Shown here in pieces: positions 34,362 to 44,071 of a stretch of 64,000 nt of DNA (position 1 is the first letter of the stretch; each line of letters opens with the position of its first letter). The DNA comes from Acidiferrimicrobium sp. IK (lineage in GTDB: Bacteria > Actinomycetota > Acidimicrobiia > Acidimicrobiales > Palsa-688), in NCBI RefSeq assembly GCF_025499425.1, contig NZ_JAIMCB010000002.1:248001-312000 (forward strand). Direction: 5' to 3'. The notes under the pieces were generated by a model, which did not search any database, was not told where the DNA came from, and was given only the letters and a program-made list of their open reading frames with translations. Position numbers and translations under genes: made by a program.

Positions 34362-35238
34362 CGCCGCCCCCTTCCGGTTCGCCCGGCGCACCGGCCGAGC
34401 CGGCCAGCGAGTCGCGCAGGCCTGCGGCCGCGGTGTCGGTCTCGTCGTCGGCCACGCCAAGGTAGGCGTCGATGACCTTCGGGTCCTTCTGGATGTCGGC
34501 TGGTAGCCCCTCGGCGATCTTGCGGCCGAAGTCGAGGACCGCGACCCGGTCGCTGATGCCCATGACCAGGCTCATGTCGTGCTCGATCAACAAGACGGTG
34601 ATCCCCCGATCCCGGATGCGGCGGATCAGGTCCTGGAGGCTGCGCTTCTCGGCCGGGTTCATGCCGGCGGCCGGCTCGTCGAGGAGGAGCAGCCGGGGCC
34701 CGGTGGCCATGGCCCGGGCGATCTCCAGGCGTCGCTGGTCGCCGTAAGGCAGGTTGCGGGCGGCCTCGCCGGCGTTGGACCCGATCCCGACGAAGTCGAG
34801 GAGGGCCATCCCCTGCTCGCGACCCTCCCGCTCCTCCCGGCGATGACGGGGAAGGCCGAGCAGCGCTCCGGTGATCCCGGTCCGGTGCCGGTTGTCGGCG
34901 CCTACCATCACGTTTTCCAGGGCCGACATCTCGGGGAACAGCCGGATGTTCTGGAAGGTGCGGGCCACCCCCATGTGGGTGATCCGGTGAGGCTTGAGTC
35001 CGTTGAGACGCTCACCGGCGAAGCGGATCTCTCCCTCGGTCGGTGCGTACACCCCGGTGACGATGTTGAACGTCGACGTCTTGCCCGCACCGTTGGGCCC
35101 GATGAGAGCGAAGATCTGGCCCTGGGGGATGGTGAGGGTGAGCTCGGCGATGGCCACGACTCCTCCGAATCGGACCGTGACGCGGTCCAGTTCGAGCAGC
35201 GGCGACCCGGCCGGGTCGGTGACCGACGGGTCGGTCAC
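34345..35238 (-). CDS. livG: Branched-chain amino acid ABC transporter ATPase LivG
   Basis: A 297-residue ATPase of the LivG type: GPNGAGKTS (Walker A), NLPYGDQRRLEIARAMA (the LivG form of the signature), LLLLDEPAAGMNP (Walker B) and LLIEHDMSLVM (switch His). It carries a C-terminal extension of about 35 residues beyond the usual end, Gly/Ala-rich. The GTG at 35238 overlaps the livM stop as GTGA. The longer frame upstream is antisense noise in livM. Confidence 0.95.
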
Positions 35239-36344
35239 TGGTCCACCTCGAGGGAGGCGGGGATGAGCGCGGCGCCCATTCCGCCGCCGCCGGCCCCGTC
35301 GGCCATCTCGGCCTTCTTGCGCCGGGACGGGAGCAGCCCCTCGGGCCGGAAGATCATGAGGGCCACCAGCGCGATACCGAAGAACAGGATCTTGTACTTG
35401 TCGAAGCCGCGGAAGCGTTCCGGCAACCAGGCGACGACGAACGCGCCGAGGATGACGCCGGGCATGTTGCCCGAACCGCCGAGCACCACGCAGACGAGGA
35501 TCAGCACCGAGATGGCGTAGGTGAACTGCCCCGGGTTGATGAAGATCTGCTGCGAGGCGAAGAACACGCCGGTGAAGCCGCCGACGGATGCGCCGATGGC
35601 GAATGCCCACAGCCGGAACCGGTAGGTCGGCACACCCATCAGCTCCGCCGCGTCCTCGTCCTCCCGGATCGCCACCCAGGCCCGTCCCACCCGGGAGTTC
35701 TTCAATCGGGAGATCAGGAACACCACGAGGAAGATGGCGGCGAGGATCAGGTAGTAGTAGGGCCGGTCGTGCCCGATTTGGTAGGTGAAAATCGACAGGT
35801 GACCGATGTCGGGCGGGTGGGGGATGCTGGAGATGCCCTGCGGTCCGCCGGTCCAGCCGACGTTGTTGACGGCCTGGTCGATGATCTGCCCGAAGCCGAG
35901 CGTGACGATGGCCAGGTAGTCACCCCGCAAGCGCAGTGTCGGGGCGCCGAGGATGAGCCCGGAGGCCGCCGCCAGGATGATGCCGCCGGGGACGATCACC
36001 CAGAAGTTCCAGTGCTGCTTGGTGGCGAGGAGAGCCATGGCATAGCCACCGACCGCGAAGAACGCGACGTATCCCAGGTCGAGCATGCCGGCCTCGCCGA
36101 CGACCACGTTGAGCCCGAGGGCCAGGAGGACGTAGCAGCCGATCGGGTAAAAGAGGACCAGCGGCCAAGAGCTCTGCGGCGCCATCACCTTGGCCACCGC
36201 GGCGGACGGCAGCAGTATGGCCAGGGCGAAGAACAGGAGCAGGACGCCGAGCAGCTGCAGGAAGGGAGGCTGGGCCCGCCAGAACCGGCGAACGCGTCCG
36301 CCGAAACCGCCGAGAGGGGCCATGCCCCGCGAGATGGCGGTCAT
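35235..36344 (-). CDS. livM: Branched-chain amino acid ABC transporter permease LivM
   Basis: A 369-residue permease. After a basic N-terminus there are about nine or ten helices; GLNVVVGEAGMLDLGYVAFFAVGGYAMAL, here in two helices, is the LivM hallmark, and SRVGRAWVAIREDEDAAELMG is the cytoplasmic loop that meets the ATPases. The ATG at 36344 overlaps the livH stop as ATGA. The C-terminal tail is Gly/Ala-rich with no assigned role. Confidence 0.95.
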   Translation of the reverse strand: MTAISRGMAPLGGFGGRVRRFWRAQPPFLQLLGVLLLFFALAILLPSAAVAKVMAPQSSWPLVLFYPIGCYVLLALGLNVVVGEAGMLDLGYVAFFAVGGYAMALLATKQHWNFWVIVPGGIILAAASGLILGAPTLRLRGDYLAIVTLGFGQIIDQAVNNVGWTGGPQGISSIPHPPDIGHLSIFTYQIGHDRPYYYLILAAIFLVVFLISRLKNSRVGRAWVAIREDEDAAELMGVPTYRFRLWAFAIGASVGGFTGVFFASQQIFINPGQFTYAISVLILVCVVLGGSGNMPGVILGAFVVAWLPERFRGFDKYKILFFGIALVALMIFRPEGLLPSRRKKAEMADGAGGGGMGAALIPASLEVDQ

Positions 36345-37282
36345 GCCCGGGCCCTCGCCAGCGACTCGCCGAGCAGGCCGCTCGGGCGGAACAGCAGCAC
36401 GAGGACCAGAACCACGAAAACAGTGGTGTCTCGCCATTGCGATCCGAAGACGCTGGCGCCGTACAGCTCCAGCAGCCCGATGATCAAGCCGCCGAGCAGC
36501 GCGCCGCGGATGTTACCGATGCCGCCGAGCACCGCTGCGGTGAAAGCCTTGATGCCCGGCAGGAAGCCGATGTCGAAACGGGTCTGCTCGAAGCGAACGT
36601 TCCATAGGACCGCGGCCACGCCGGCCATGATGCCGCCGAGGAGGAACGTGTACATGATCGTCCGGTCGATGTTGACGCCCATCAGGGTGGCGGTCTCGGG
36701 GTCTTGGGCCACGGCCCGGATCCCACGTCCGAGCTTGGTCAGCGCGACGGTCCGCTCCAGCGCCACCATCATCACCACCGCCGCGACGACGATGAGCACC
36801 CGGTCGGTGGTGATCTGCGCCGAACCAATGTTGAACAGTGTGCTGTGCTTGAACAGCCTCGGGAAGTTGCTGTACTGGTTGGAGTAGTACACCTCGAACA
36901 CCTGCTGCAGCACGAACGACGCGCCGATGGCCGAGATCAGCGCCGCCAGCCGGCTGGCCCCCCGCCGGCGCAGGGGCCGGTAGGCGACTCGCTCGAGGGC
37001 CAGCGCGGTCGCCGCCGATCCTCCCATCGAAAATAAGGCGGCGAGAAGCAGCGCGCCCACCAGCGCAAAGCCGCTCTGAATGGCCGAGATATTGAGGAAA
37101 TGCATGATCCACATGGCCGACATGGTCCCGACCATGAACACTTCGCTGTGCGCGAAGTTGATCAGCTTGAGGACGCCGTAGACCAGCGTGTAGCCGAGAG
37201 CGAAGAGGGCGTAGATCGACCCGAGGGTGACCCCGTCGACCGTCGATGGCCAGAACTGTGTGACGAAGCTGTGCAGGTGCAC
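36341..37282 (-). CDS. livH: Branched-chain amino acid ABC transporter permease LivH
   Basis: A 313-residue permease with about eight helices. GSIYALFALGYTLVYGVLKL and INFAHSEVFMVG are typical of LivH, and LGRGIRAVAQDPETATLMGVN is the ATPase-contact loop. The GTG at 37282 has GGAGG five bases upstream, a strong ribosome site that makes sense because a hairpin separates it from livK. Confidence 0.95.
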   Translation of the reverse strand: MHLHSFVTQFWPSTVDGVTLGSIYALFALGYTLVYGVLKLINFAHSEVFMVGTMSAMWIMHFLNISAIQSGFALVGALLLAALFSMGGSAATALALERVAYRPLRRRGASRLAALISAIGASFVLQQVFEVYYSNQYSNFPRLFKHSTLFNIGSAQITTDRVLIVVAAVVMMVALERTVALTKLGRGIRAVAQDPETATLMGVNIDRTIMYTFLLGGIMAGVAAVLWNVRFEQTRFDIGFLPGIKAFTAAVLGGIGNIRGALLGGLIIGLLELYGASVFGSQWRDTTVFVVLVLVLLFRPSGLLGESLARARA

Positions 37283-37337
37283 CCGGCCTCCGGTGGCTGT
37301 GATGGGGTGGACGGACAGTGCCGATCAGAGGGACAGC

Positions 37338-37365
37338 GGGGCCGGCCCTCCGACGGGCCGGCCCC
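37338..37365 (-). terminator. Hairpin between livK and livH
   Basis: GGGGCCGGCCC (37338-37348) pairs perfectly with 37355-37365 around a six-base loop; outer GACA/TGTC bases extend it. No T-tract. Probably an attenuating or 3'-stabilising hairpin that lets livK be expressed above the membrane genes. Confidence 0.6.
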
Positions 37366-37390
37366 TGTCACAGCTCGGACTGCGTGGTGC

Positions 37391-38581
37391 TCAGGAAGGC
37401 GTGGTGCCGATCTGGGTGATCTTGCCGTTCTTGACCTGGTAGACGTACACGGTCCCGCCGACGAGGTCACCGTCGCTTTGGAACTTGAGTGTCTTGGTGA
37501 TGCCGGTCCAACTGTTGGTCTTCAGGTAGTTGTTGATCGCCGAGGGGGTCGTGTTGCCGGCCTTGATCGCCGCCAGCAGGAAGTTGGTGACGTCGTAGCC
37601 CTCACCTGAGTAGATGGCCGGGGGCGTGCCGTACGCCGCCTGGTAGGCGGTGTTGAACGTGGCCGCGCTGGGAGCGGCCGACGTGTCCTCGCACGCGCAG
37701 CTCAAGTAGGCACCTTCGGCGGCGGTGGCGCCGGCGTCGGTGATGAAGTGCGGGTCCTCCGAGCCGTCACCGGACATGAACGCCCCGGTGTACCCCTTGT
37801 CCTTCAGCTGCTTGATCAGCCGGCCGGCGGCGTCGTAGTACCCGCCGTAGAAGACCGCGGCCGGCTTGGCCGCCACGATCTTGTTGACCGTGGAGGAGTA
37901 GTCCTGGCCGTTGGGATCCACGTGGTCGTCGACCACGTCGGTGGCACCGTCGGTCTTGATCTGGCTGCGGACGTAGTCGGCCAGGCCCTGCCCGTAGGAG
38001 CTCTTGTCGTCGATCACCGCGATGGTCTTGGCCCCGAGGGTCTTCACCAGGTAGTTGGCGTCGCCGGGACCCTGCGCGCTGTCATCGGCCAAACCCCGGT
38101 AGAAGAACTTGTCGCCGCTTTGGGCCAACGCCACGTTGGTCGCCGAGGCGGTGATGTGGGGGATACCCGCCTGCGCGAAGTACGGGTTGGCGGCCTTGGA
38201 CTCACCGGAGAAGGCGGGGCCGACAACGGCCACCACCTTGTCGCCGATCAGCTTCTGGGCGCCGTTGTTGGCCTGGCTGGGGTCGCCCTGACTGTCGAAG
38301 CTGTCCACGGTCACCGCGACCTTGGGGTGGCCCGCCATGTACTGGCTGATCGCGAGCTTCTCGCCGTTGAGGATATTGATCCCGAGGGCGGCGTTGGCGC
38401 CGCTAAGGGCGCCGAAGAACCCGATCTTCACCGCGGACGTCGAAGAACCGCCCCCGCCGGAGGCGGTCGTGGCCGACGATCCGGTGTTGCTCGATTTCGA
38501 GCTGCCGCAGGCGCCGAGACCCAGGGCGGCCACTCCGACCACAGCGGCCGCCTTCATCACTGCAGGCCGTGACTTCTTCAT
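37391..38581 (-). CDS. livK: Branched-chain amino acid/amide ABC transporter substrate-binding lipoprotein
   Basis: A 396-residue extracytoplasmic binding protein. The signal peptide ends in a lipobox LGAC, with Cys25 as lipid anchor, then a Ser/Gly/Thr-rich linker and a periplasmic-binding fold starting VKIGFFGALSGANAALG. It is the Leu/Ile/Val or amide type I fold; the true ligand (branched-chain amino acids, urea or short amides) cannot be fixed from sequence. The ATG at 38581 has GGAGG eight bases upstream. First gene of the liv operon. Confidence 0.93.
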   Translation of the reverse strand: MKKSRPAVMKAAAVVGVAALGLGACGSSKSSNTGSSATTASGGGGSSTSAVKIGFFGALSGANAALGINILNGEKLAISQYMAGHPKVAVTVDSFDSQGDPSQANNGAQKLIGDKVVAVVGPAFSGESKAANPYFAQAGIPHITASATNVALAQSGDKFFYRGLADDSAQGPGDANYLVKTLGAKTIAVIDDKSSYGQGLADYVRSQIKTDGATDVVDDHVDPNGQDYSSTVNKIVAAKPAAVFYGGYYDAAGRLIKQLKDKGYTGAFMSGDGSEDPHFITDAGATAAEGAYLSCACEDTSAAPSAATFNTAYQAAYGTPPAIYSGEGYDVTNFLLAAIKAGNTTPSAINNYLKTNSWTGITKTLKFQSDGDLVGGTVYVYQVKNGKITQIGTTPS

Positions 38582-38664
38582 CCGTGTACCTCCGAATAAG
38601 GCGGGGTTGCCCTCTGGCGGCCACACAATAGACGTACCGATCCGGCCGCCGACGGATTCACGCG

Positions 38665-39678
38665 TTACGACTCTGGTACGAACCGCTCCACGACCGCGGA
38701 CAGCTCGGCTGGGAGGGGGGACGAAAAGGACACCTGCCGGCCATCTGCTGGATGCTTGAACGACAGCCCGGCGGCATGCAGCCACGGGCGCCCCGTGGGA
38801 ATGCCTGGCACCGCCTGCACCGCCCTGCTCCCGTAGCGGTCGTCGCCGACGACGGGATGGCCGATGGCCATGACGTGGACCCTGATCTGATGGGTGCGCC
38901 CCGTCTCCAGCCGGCACTCGAGCAGCGTGGCGGGCACCGGCGCCGCGAAGCGGGCCTCCACCCGGTAGCGGGTCCTGGCCTCTTTCCCGTCGGTGCGCAC
39001 CACGATGCGCGTCGGGTCCCGGTCAGCTCGTCCGAGCGGCGCGTCGATGAGCCCGTCGTCGGCCTCGACGCGCCCGTATACCAGCGCCAGGTAGCGCCGC
39101 TCGACGGAACGTTCGGCCAGCTGTGCGACCAGCGCCGCTCGAGCCTCGGCGGTGCGGGCCACGACCAGCAACCCCGACGTGCCTCGGTCGAGGCGGTGCA
39201 CGATGCCAGGACGGCCGCGAGCACCGGGCTCGACGGCCAGGGCCGCCAGGTCCGGGTACCGGGCCAGGAGGCCTTGCACCATCGTGCCCCGGTCATGCCC
39301 GGCGCCGGGGTGGACCACCATCCCGGCTGGCTTGTCGACGACGATGACCTGCTCGTCGGCCCAGATCACCGGCACGTCGACGCTCGGGTCGGGGGCGTCG
39401 GCGAGCAGCGCCGCCTCGGGGGGGACGCTCACCTCGAGCAGCTCCCCGGTGTGCAGCTTGCGGCTGCGGTTGGTGGTCACCCGACCGCCGATGCGCACCC
39501 GACCGTCAGCGACCAGGCTGTCCACCTCGCTTCTCGGCCGGCCGGTGACCATCGCCACCACCCGGTCCACCCGCTGGCCCTCGAGGGCCGTGGGGACCGT
39601 CTCGACCACCTCCCGGTCGTCGTCGACGACGTCCAGGTCTTCAGGGATCAGGTCTTCAGGGATGGCGTCGTCAGGCAC
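38665..39678 (-). CDS. rluD: 23S rRNA pseudouridine synthase, RluD family
   Basis: A 337-residue RluA/RluD-type pseudouridine synthase that modifies large-subunit rRNA helix 69. An N-terminal S4-like domain (GQRVDRVVAMVTGRPRSEV) is followed by the catalytic domain with HRLDRGTSGLLV, whose Asp is catalytic, and ETGRTHQIRVH. The GTG at 39678 overlaps the end of lspA by eight bases. The lspA-rluD pair is a standard actinobacterial arrangement. Confidence 0.95.
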   Translation of the reverse strand: MPDDAIPEDLIPEDLDVVDDDREVVETVPTALEGQRVDRVVAMVTGRPRSEVDSLVADGRVRIGGRVTTNRSRKLHTGELLEVSVPPEAALLADAPDPSVDVPVIWADEQVIVVDKPAGMVVHPGAGHDRGTMVQGLLARYPDLAALAVEPGARGRPGIVHRLDRGTSGLLVVARTAEARAALVAQLAERSVERRYLALVYGRVEADDGLIDAPLGRADRDPTRIVVRTDGKEARTRYRVEARFAAPVPATLLECRLETGRTHQIRVHVMAIGHPVVGDDRYGSRAVQAVPGIPTGRPWLHAAGLSFKHPADGRQVSFSSPLPAELSAVVERFVPES

Positions 39679-40237
39679 GGTCGGCTCGCTCCTCGTCGCG
39701 CCCGGCCTGGTCCTTGCGGGAATAGGCGAGCACCAGGGTCAGGGCACCGACGACGATCGCGGCGTCGGCCACGTTGAACACCGGCCACAGGTCCCGGTGC
39801 CCGATCCGCAATATGTCGATGAAGTCTACGACCGCTCCCCCGTTGTGGCGGAACACTCGGTCCACCAGGTTGCCGGCGGCACCGCCGAGCAGGAGCGCGA
39901 TGCCAAGGGCGACGGGGATGGTGGCGGTTCGCGCCGCGCGCCGGCCGAAGAACAGCAGGCCGACGACCAGCACCACGACGATGGTCTCCACGACCGGGGT
40001 CACCCCGCGCCCGAGGCTGAACGCGGCTCCGGAGTTGAACGTCAGATCGAGGTACAGGCTCCCGACGACGTGGCGCGGCTGGCCGGCGGCCAGATGGCGC
40101 TCGGCCAGCGACTTGGTCACCTGGTCGACGGCTACCACCGCGGCCGCGATGACCCCGATCAGCGCAGGTCGCCCCCGCCGGCCGGGAGCGTTCGCCTCGC
40201 GGCTCAGCGGCGAGACGACAGGCCGCCGCTCTTGCAC
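39671..40237 (-). CDS. lspA: Lipoprotein signal peptidase LspA
   Basis: A 188-residue aspartyl protease of the inner membrane that cleaves prolipoprotein signal peptides, such as the LivK one. Four helices are visible; catalytic aspartates lie in GNLVDRVF and FNVADAAI, and LDLTFNSGAAFS is a family block. The start is uncertain: the GTG at 40237 overlaps traR by 34 bases and gives a normal N-terminus before the first helix; no ribosome site is visible. Confidence 0.93.
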   Translation of the reverse strand: MQERRPVVSPLSREANAPGRRGRPALIGVIAAAVVAVDQVTKSLAERHLAAGQPRHVVGSLYLDLTFNSGAAFSLGRGVTPVVETIVVVLVVGLLFFGRRAARTATIPVALGIALLLGGAAGNLVDRVFRHNGGAVVDFIDILRIGHRDLWPVFNVADAAIVVGALTLVLAYSRKDQAGRDEERADRA

Positions 40238-40701
40238 GCGACGCACAGCGCAGCGTGGGGCAGGGCCTCTAGCCGAGCCTCGGGGATGTCGTTGCCGCAC
40301 TGCTCGCAGCGGCCGTAAGTACCCGCGTCGATCTTAAGCAGGGCCCGGTCGATCTCCTCGATCGCGGCCCGAGCCTGACCGGAGAGCACCAAGTCCAGCT
40401 CCCGGTCGACGTTGGAGGTGCCTCCCTCGCCGCCCTCCTCGTCGAACTGGACGTCGCCCGGCTCGTGCTCGAGGGCCAGGGAATCAGCCTGGGCTTTCAG
40501 CTCCTCGGCCTGGCGCAGGTAGGTGGCCCGCTCCTCGAGCAGCAGGGCCCGCTGCGACGCGAGGAACCCGCCCCCGCCCTTCTTGGCTGCCGTCTTGCCC
40601 GTGGCAGCCTTCGCCGGCGCCTTCTTGGCGGCGGCCTTGGCCGGTGTGTCGGTACTGGTCGACTTGCTCGCTCTCGGCATTTTGCGCGATCCGTTTCCCA
40701 T
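40204..40701 (-). CDS. TraR/DksA-family zinc-finger protein with Lys/Ala-rich N-terminus
   Basis: A 165-residue protein. The C-terminus has the C4 zinc finger CEQCG with CVACK 17 residues later, typical of TraR/DksA proteins that bind RNA polymerase through its secondary channel. The N-terminal 50 residues are basic and low-complexity ([14 protein letters not shown]). The ATG at 40701 is chosen because TATTTT at 40718-40723 would start transcription just before it; an ATG at 40680 is the alternative. The catalytic-tip aspartates of DksA cannot be confirmed by eye. Divergent from ileS. Confidence 0.88.
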   Translation of the reverse strand: MGNGSRKMPRASKSTSTDTPAKAAAKKAPAKAATGKTAAKKGGGGFLASQRALLLEERATYLRQAEELKAQADSLALEHEPGDVQFDEEGGEGGTSNVDRELDLVLSGQARAAIEEIDRALLKIDAGTYGRCEQCGNDIPEARLEALPHAALCVACKSGGLSSRR

Positions 40702-40717
40702 GTCTCGCGGGGCGGGC

Positions 40718-40723
40718 AAAATA
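40718..40723 (-). promoter_or_regulatory. Possible -10 box for traR-lspA-rluD
   Basis: Minus-strand TATTTT, 16 bases before the ATG at 40701, in one of the few AT-rich spots of this region. No good -35 box. Confidence 0.4.
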
Positions 40724-40786
40724 CCACGCCCAGCCCCGGCAGTGGTGACCGTCCGATAACGCCGGAGGGGGTGGGGGCATTCCCCG

Positions 40787-40798
40787 TACTCTGGTGGG
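40787..40798 (+). promoter_or_regulatory. Leaderless -10 box for ileS
   Basis: TACTCT (40787-40792) lies six bases before the ATG at 40799. No T-box leader is present; the space to the divergent traR gene is under 100 bases. Confidence 0.5.
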
Positions 40799-43700
40799 AT
40801 GTCTGACGCCCCCCACTCCGGTCCTCCGGGCCGCTACCCCGATGTTGCCGCGTCACCGCGCTTCCCCGACATCGAGGAGCGGATCCTGGCCCGCTGGGCC
40901 AAGGAGGGGACCTTCAAGGCGTCCGTCGAGCAGCGGCCCGCCGGGCTCGACGGCGCCAACGAGTACGTGTTCTACGACGGGCCCCCTTTCGCCAACGGGC
41001 TCCCCCACTACGGGCATCTCCTGACCGGCTACGTAAAAGACGCCGTCCCGCGCTATCAGACCATGAAGGGGCATCGCGTCGAGCGGCGCTTCGGCTGGGA
41101 CACCCACGGCCTCCCGGCAGAGACCGAAGCGGAGAAGGAGCTCGGTGTGTCCGGGCGAGGGCCGATCACCGAGTTCGGCATCGACAAGTTCAACGAGTAC
41201 TGCAAGTCCTCGGTGCTCCGCTACACCAAGGAGTGGGAGCGCTACGTCACCCGCCAGGCCCGGTGGGTCGACTTCGACAACGACTACAAGACCATGGACC
41301 TCACCTACATGGAGAGCGTCATGTGGGCCATAAAGACCCTGTGGGACAAGGGCCTGCTCTACGAAGGGTTCCGGGTGCTCCCCTACTGCTGGGAGTGCGA
41401 GACGCCGCTGTCGAACTTCGAGACCCGCCAGGACAACTCGTATCGCGACCGCCAGGACCCGGCCGTGACGGTGGCCTTCACGCTGCTGCCCGACGCTGGC
41501 GCCCCCGAGGCGGTCCGGGGCGACGCCGACTTGTGGGCGTGGACCACCACGCCTTGGACGTTGCCGTCCAACTTGGCGGTGGCGGTCAACCCCGACGTCG
41601 AGTACGGGGTCTACGAGCACGAGGGTCGGCGGGTCGTGGTCGCCACCGCCCTGGCCGGTGGTTACGAGGCCCAGCTGCAGGGTGCCGAGCCGATCGCCAC
41701 GCTGCCCGGCTCCGCGCTGGTCGGCCGCCGCTACCGGCCCCTTTTCCCCTACTTCTCTTCGACACCCAATGCCTTTGTGGTCCTCGGCGCCGACTTCGTG
41801 ACCGTCGAGGACGGCACCGGCGTGGTGCAGATGGCTCCTGGTTTCGGCGAGGACGACCAGTTGGCGTGCGCCGCGGCCGGCATCGACGTGATCTGCCCGG
41901 TCGACGACCGCACCCGCTTCACCTCGGAGGTTCCCGACTTCGAGGGGCTGCAGGTCTTCGAAGCCAACCAACCCGTCATCCGGGCGCTGCGGGCCGATGG
42001 GAGCCTCGTCCGCTCGGACTCGTACGTTCACAGCTACCCGCACTGCTGGCGGACCGACACGCCGCTGGTCTACCGCGCCGTCAGCTCGTGGTTCGTCAAG
42101 GTGACCGACATCAAGGAGCGGATGCTGGCCAACAACGCCGACATCACCTGGGTGCCTGGGCACGTGAAGGACGGCGCGTTCGGCAAGTGGCTGGAGGGGG
42201 CCCGGGACTGGTCGATCTCCCGCAACCGGTTCTGGGGGTCCCCGATCCCGGTGTGGAAGAGCGACGACCCGCGCTACCCCCGCGTCGACGTCTACGGGAG
42301 CCTCGACGAGCTGGAGGCCGACTTCGGGGAACGCCCCCCGGACCTCCACCGGCCGTACATCGACCAGCTCACTCGACCCAACCCCGACGACCCGACCGGC
42401 CGCTCGACCATGCGGCGGGTGACCGATGTCCTCGACTGCTGGTTCGAGTCGGGGTCGATGCCCTTCGCCCAGGTCCACTATCCCTTCGAGAACGCCGACT
42501 GGTTCGATCACCACTTCCCGGGCGATTTCATCGTCGAGTACATCGGCCAGACCCGCGGCTGGTTCTACACCCTGCACGTGCTGGCGACGGCGCTGTTCGA
42601 CCGGCCTGCGTTCTCGACGTGCCTGGTGCACGGGGTGATCCTCGGCAACGACGGCCAGAAGGCCTCCAAGCGCCTTCGGAACTACACCAGCCCGGAGGAG
42701 GCGTTCGCCACCCAGGGCGCCGACGCGGTCCGCTGGGCGCTCCTGTCGTCGCCGGTGCTGCGCGGCGGTGACGCCATCTTCGGCGACAAGGCCGTCGGCG
42801 ACGCCATCCGGGCTGCGCTGCTGCCACTGTGGAACGCCTGGTCGTTCTTCTCCCTGTACGCCAACGCGGACGGCCGTCAGGCGAACCCGACCCTCGATCG
42901 CTCCGCTGCGTCCGGCAACGTCTTGGATCGCTACATCCTGGCCAAGCTGGCCACGCTGGTGAGCGAGGTAGAGACCGCGATGGACCTCTACGACCTCTCG
43001 GGCGCCTGCGCGGCGGTCAGCGGCTTCCTCGACGCCCTGACCAACTGGTACATCCGCCGCAGCCGCGACCGGTTCTGGGGCACGGCGTCTGGGGCGGGCG
43101 CCGCCGTCGGGGCCGGTCCTGGCGACGACACCGCGGCGGCGTTCGACACGCTCGCCACCGTCCTAGAGGTCCTGTGCCGCTGCGCGGCCCCGCTGCTGCC
43201 GATGGTCACCGAGGAGGTGTGGTCGGGGCTGCGTGCGGGCACTCCCGCCGGGGTCGTCGCTGGCCACCCGGACCGCTTCCCGTCCTCGGTTCATCTGACC
43301 GACTGGCCTGACGCCGCGTCGCTTCCCGCCGACCCCGACCTGGTCGCGTCCATGGACACGGTGCGCGACATCTGCTCGGCGGCCCACTCGGTGCGCAAGG
43401 CGCAGCACCTCCGGGCCCGCCTGCCGCTCGCCGCGGTGACCGTGGCCGGGCCCGGCGTCGGCGCGCTGGCTGCGTTCAAGGACCTGATCGCGGACGAGGT
43501 GAACGTGAAAGACGTCGTGCTGTCTGACACTGTCGAGCGTTACGCGTCGGCCAACCTGACCGTCGCGTTCAAGGTGGCGGCGCCTCGGCTCGGCGCCGCC
43601 ACCCCGAAAGTCGCGGCCGCAGCGAAGGCCGGCGACTGGAACCTCCTCGGCGACGGGCGGGCACGCGTCGGTGGGACCGAGTTGGATCCCTCCGAGTTCG

Positions 43701-44071
43701 AGATGCGCCTCGTCCCCCTCGACGAGGCCACCACCCGGGTTCTCGATGGGTCGATCGTGGTCGTCGTCGACACCGAGACCGACGAAGCCCTCGAGGCGGA
43801 GGGCGTGGCCCGAGACGTGGTCCGCCAGGTCCAGGTGGCCCGGCGCGACGCCGGTCTCCAGGTCAGCGACCGCATCGCCCTGGCTGTCGCCGGACCCGAG
43901 CCGGTCGTCGCGGCCCTCTCCGCCCATCAGGCCTATCTCGGCGAGCAGGTCCTAGCGGTCTCGGTCGATCTGCTCGCCGACGCCAGCGGCGTAGCGCCGG
44001 CTGGCTCGGGCTGGGTCGCGGTGGCGCTACCCGACGGAACCCCCGTCTGGATCAGCATCACCCGAGTCTGA
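40799..44071 (+). CDS. ileS: Isoleucyl-tRNA synthetase, type 2
   Basis: A 1090-residue class I synthetase. The HIGH site reads GLPHYGHLL, the form seen in eukaryote-like type 2 enzymes, which are often mupirocin-resistant. The CP1 editing domain is complete ([16 protein letters not shown]). The KMSKS loop reads KASKR, with Ala in place of Met. No C-terminal zinc-binding cysteine cluster of the type 1 enzymes is seen. The ATG at 40799 has TACTCT six bases upstream. Its end overlaps the convergent downstream gene by 45 bases. Confidence 0.97.
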   Translation: MSDAPHSGPPGRYPDVAASPRFPDIEERILARWAKEGTFKASVEQRPAGLDGANEYVFYDGPPFANGLPHYGHLLTGYVKDAVPRYQTMKGHRVERRFGWDTHGLPAETEAEKELGVSGRGPITEFGIDKFNEYCKSSVLRYTKEWERYVTRQARWVDFDNDYKTMDLTYMESVMWAIKTLWDKGLLYEGFRVLPYCWECETPLSNFETRQDNSYRDRQDPAVTVAFTLLPDAGAPEAVRGDADLWAWTTTPWTLPSNLAVAVNPDVEYGVYEHEGRRVVVATALAGGYEAQLQGAEPIATLPGSALVGRRYRPLFPYFSSTPNAFVVLGADFVTVEDGTGVVQMAPGFGEDDQLACAAAGIDVICPVDDRTRFTSEVPDFEGLQVFEANQPVIRALRADGSLVRSDSYVHSYPHCWRTDTPLVYRAVSSWFVKVTDIKERMLANNADITWVPGHVKDGAFGKWLEGARDWSISRNRFWGSPIPVWKSDDPRYPRVDVYGSLDELEADFGERPPDLHRPYIDQLTRPNPDDPTGRSTMRRVTDVLDCWFESGSMPFAQVHYPFENADWFDHHFPGDFIVEYIGQTRGWFYTLHVLATALFDRPAFSTCLVHGVILGNDGQKASKRLRNYTSPEEAFATQGADAVRWALLSSPVLRGGDAIFGDKAVGDAIRAALLPLWNAWSFFSLYANADGRQANPTLDRSAASGNVLDRYILAKLATLVSEVETAMDLYDLSGACAAVSGFLDALTNWYIRRSRDRFWGTASGAGAAVGAGPGDDTAAAFDTLATVLEVLCRCAAPLLPMVTEEVWSGLRAGTPAGVVAGHPDRFPSSVHLTDWPDAASLPADPDLVASMDTVRDICSAAHSVRKAQHLRARLPLAAVTVAGPGVGALAAFKDLIADEVNVKDVVLSDTVERYASANLTVAFKVAAPRLGAATPKVAAAAKAGDWNLLGDGRARVGGTELDPSEFEMRLVPLDEATTRVLDGSIVVVVDTETDEALEAEGVARDVVRQVQVARRDAGLQVSDRIALAVAGPEPVVAALSAHQAYLGEQVLAVSVDLLADASGVAPAGSGWVAVALPDGTPVWISITRV

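Noticed and set aside
40724..40798. T-box leader before ileS
   Set aside because: The gap to the divergent gene is under 100 bases, with no specifier stem or T-box sequence, and a -10 box lies six bases before the start.
40853..42631. 592-residue leftward frame
   Set aside because: Antisense to ileS, which has complete synthetase motifs.
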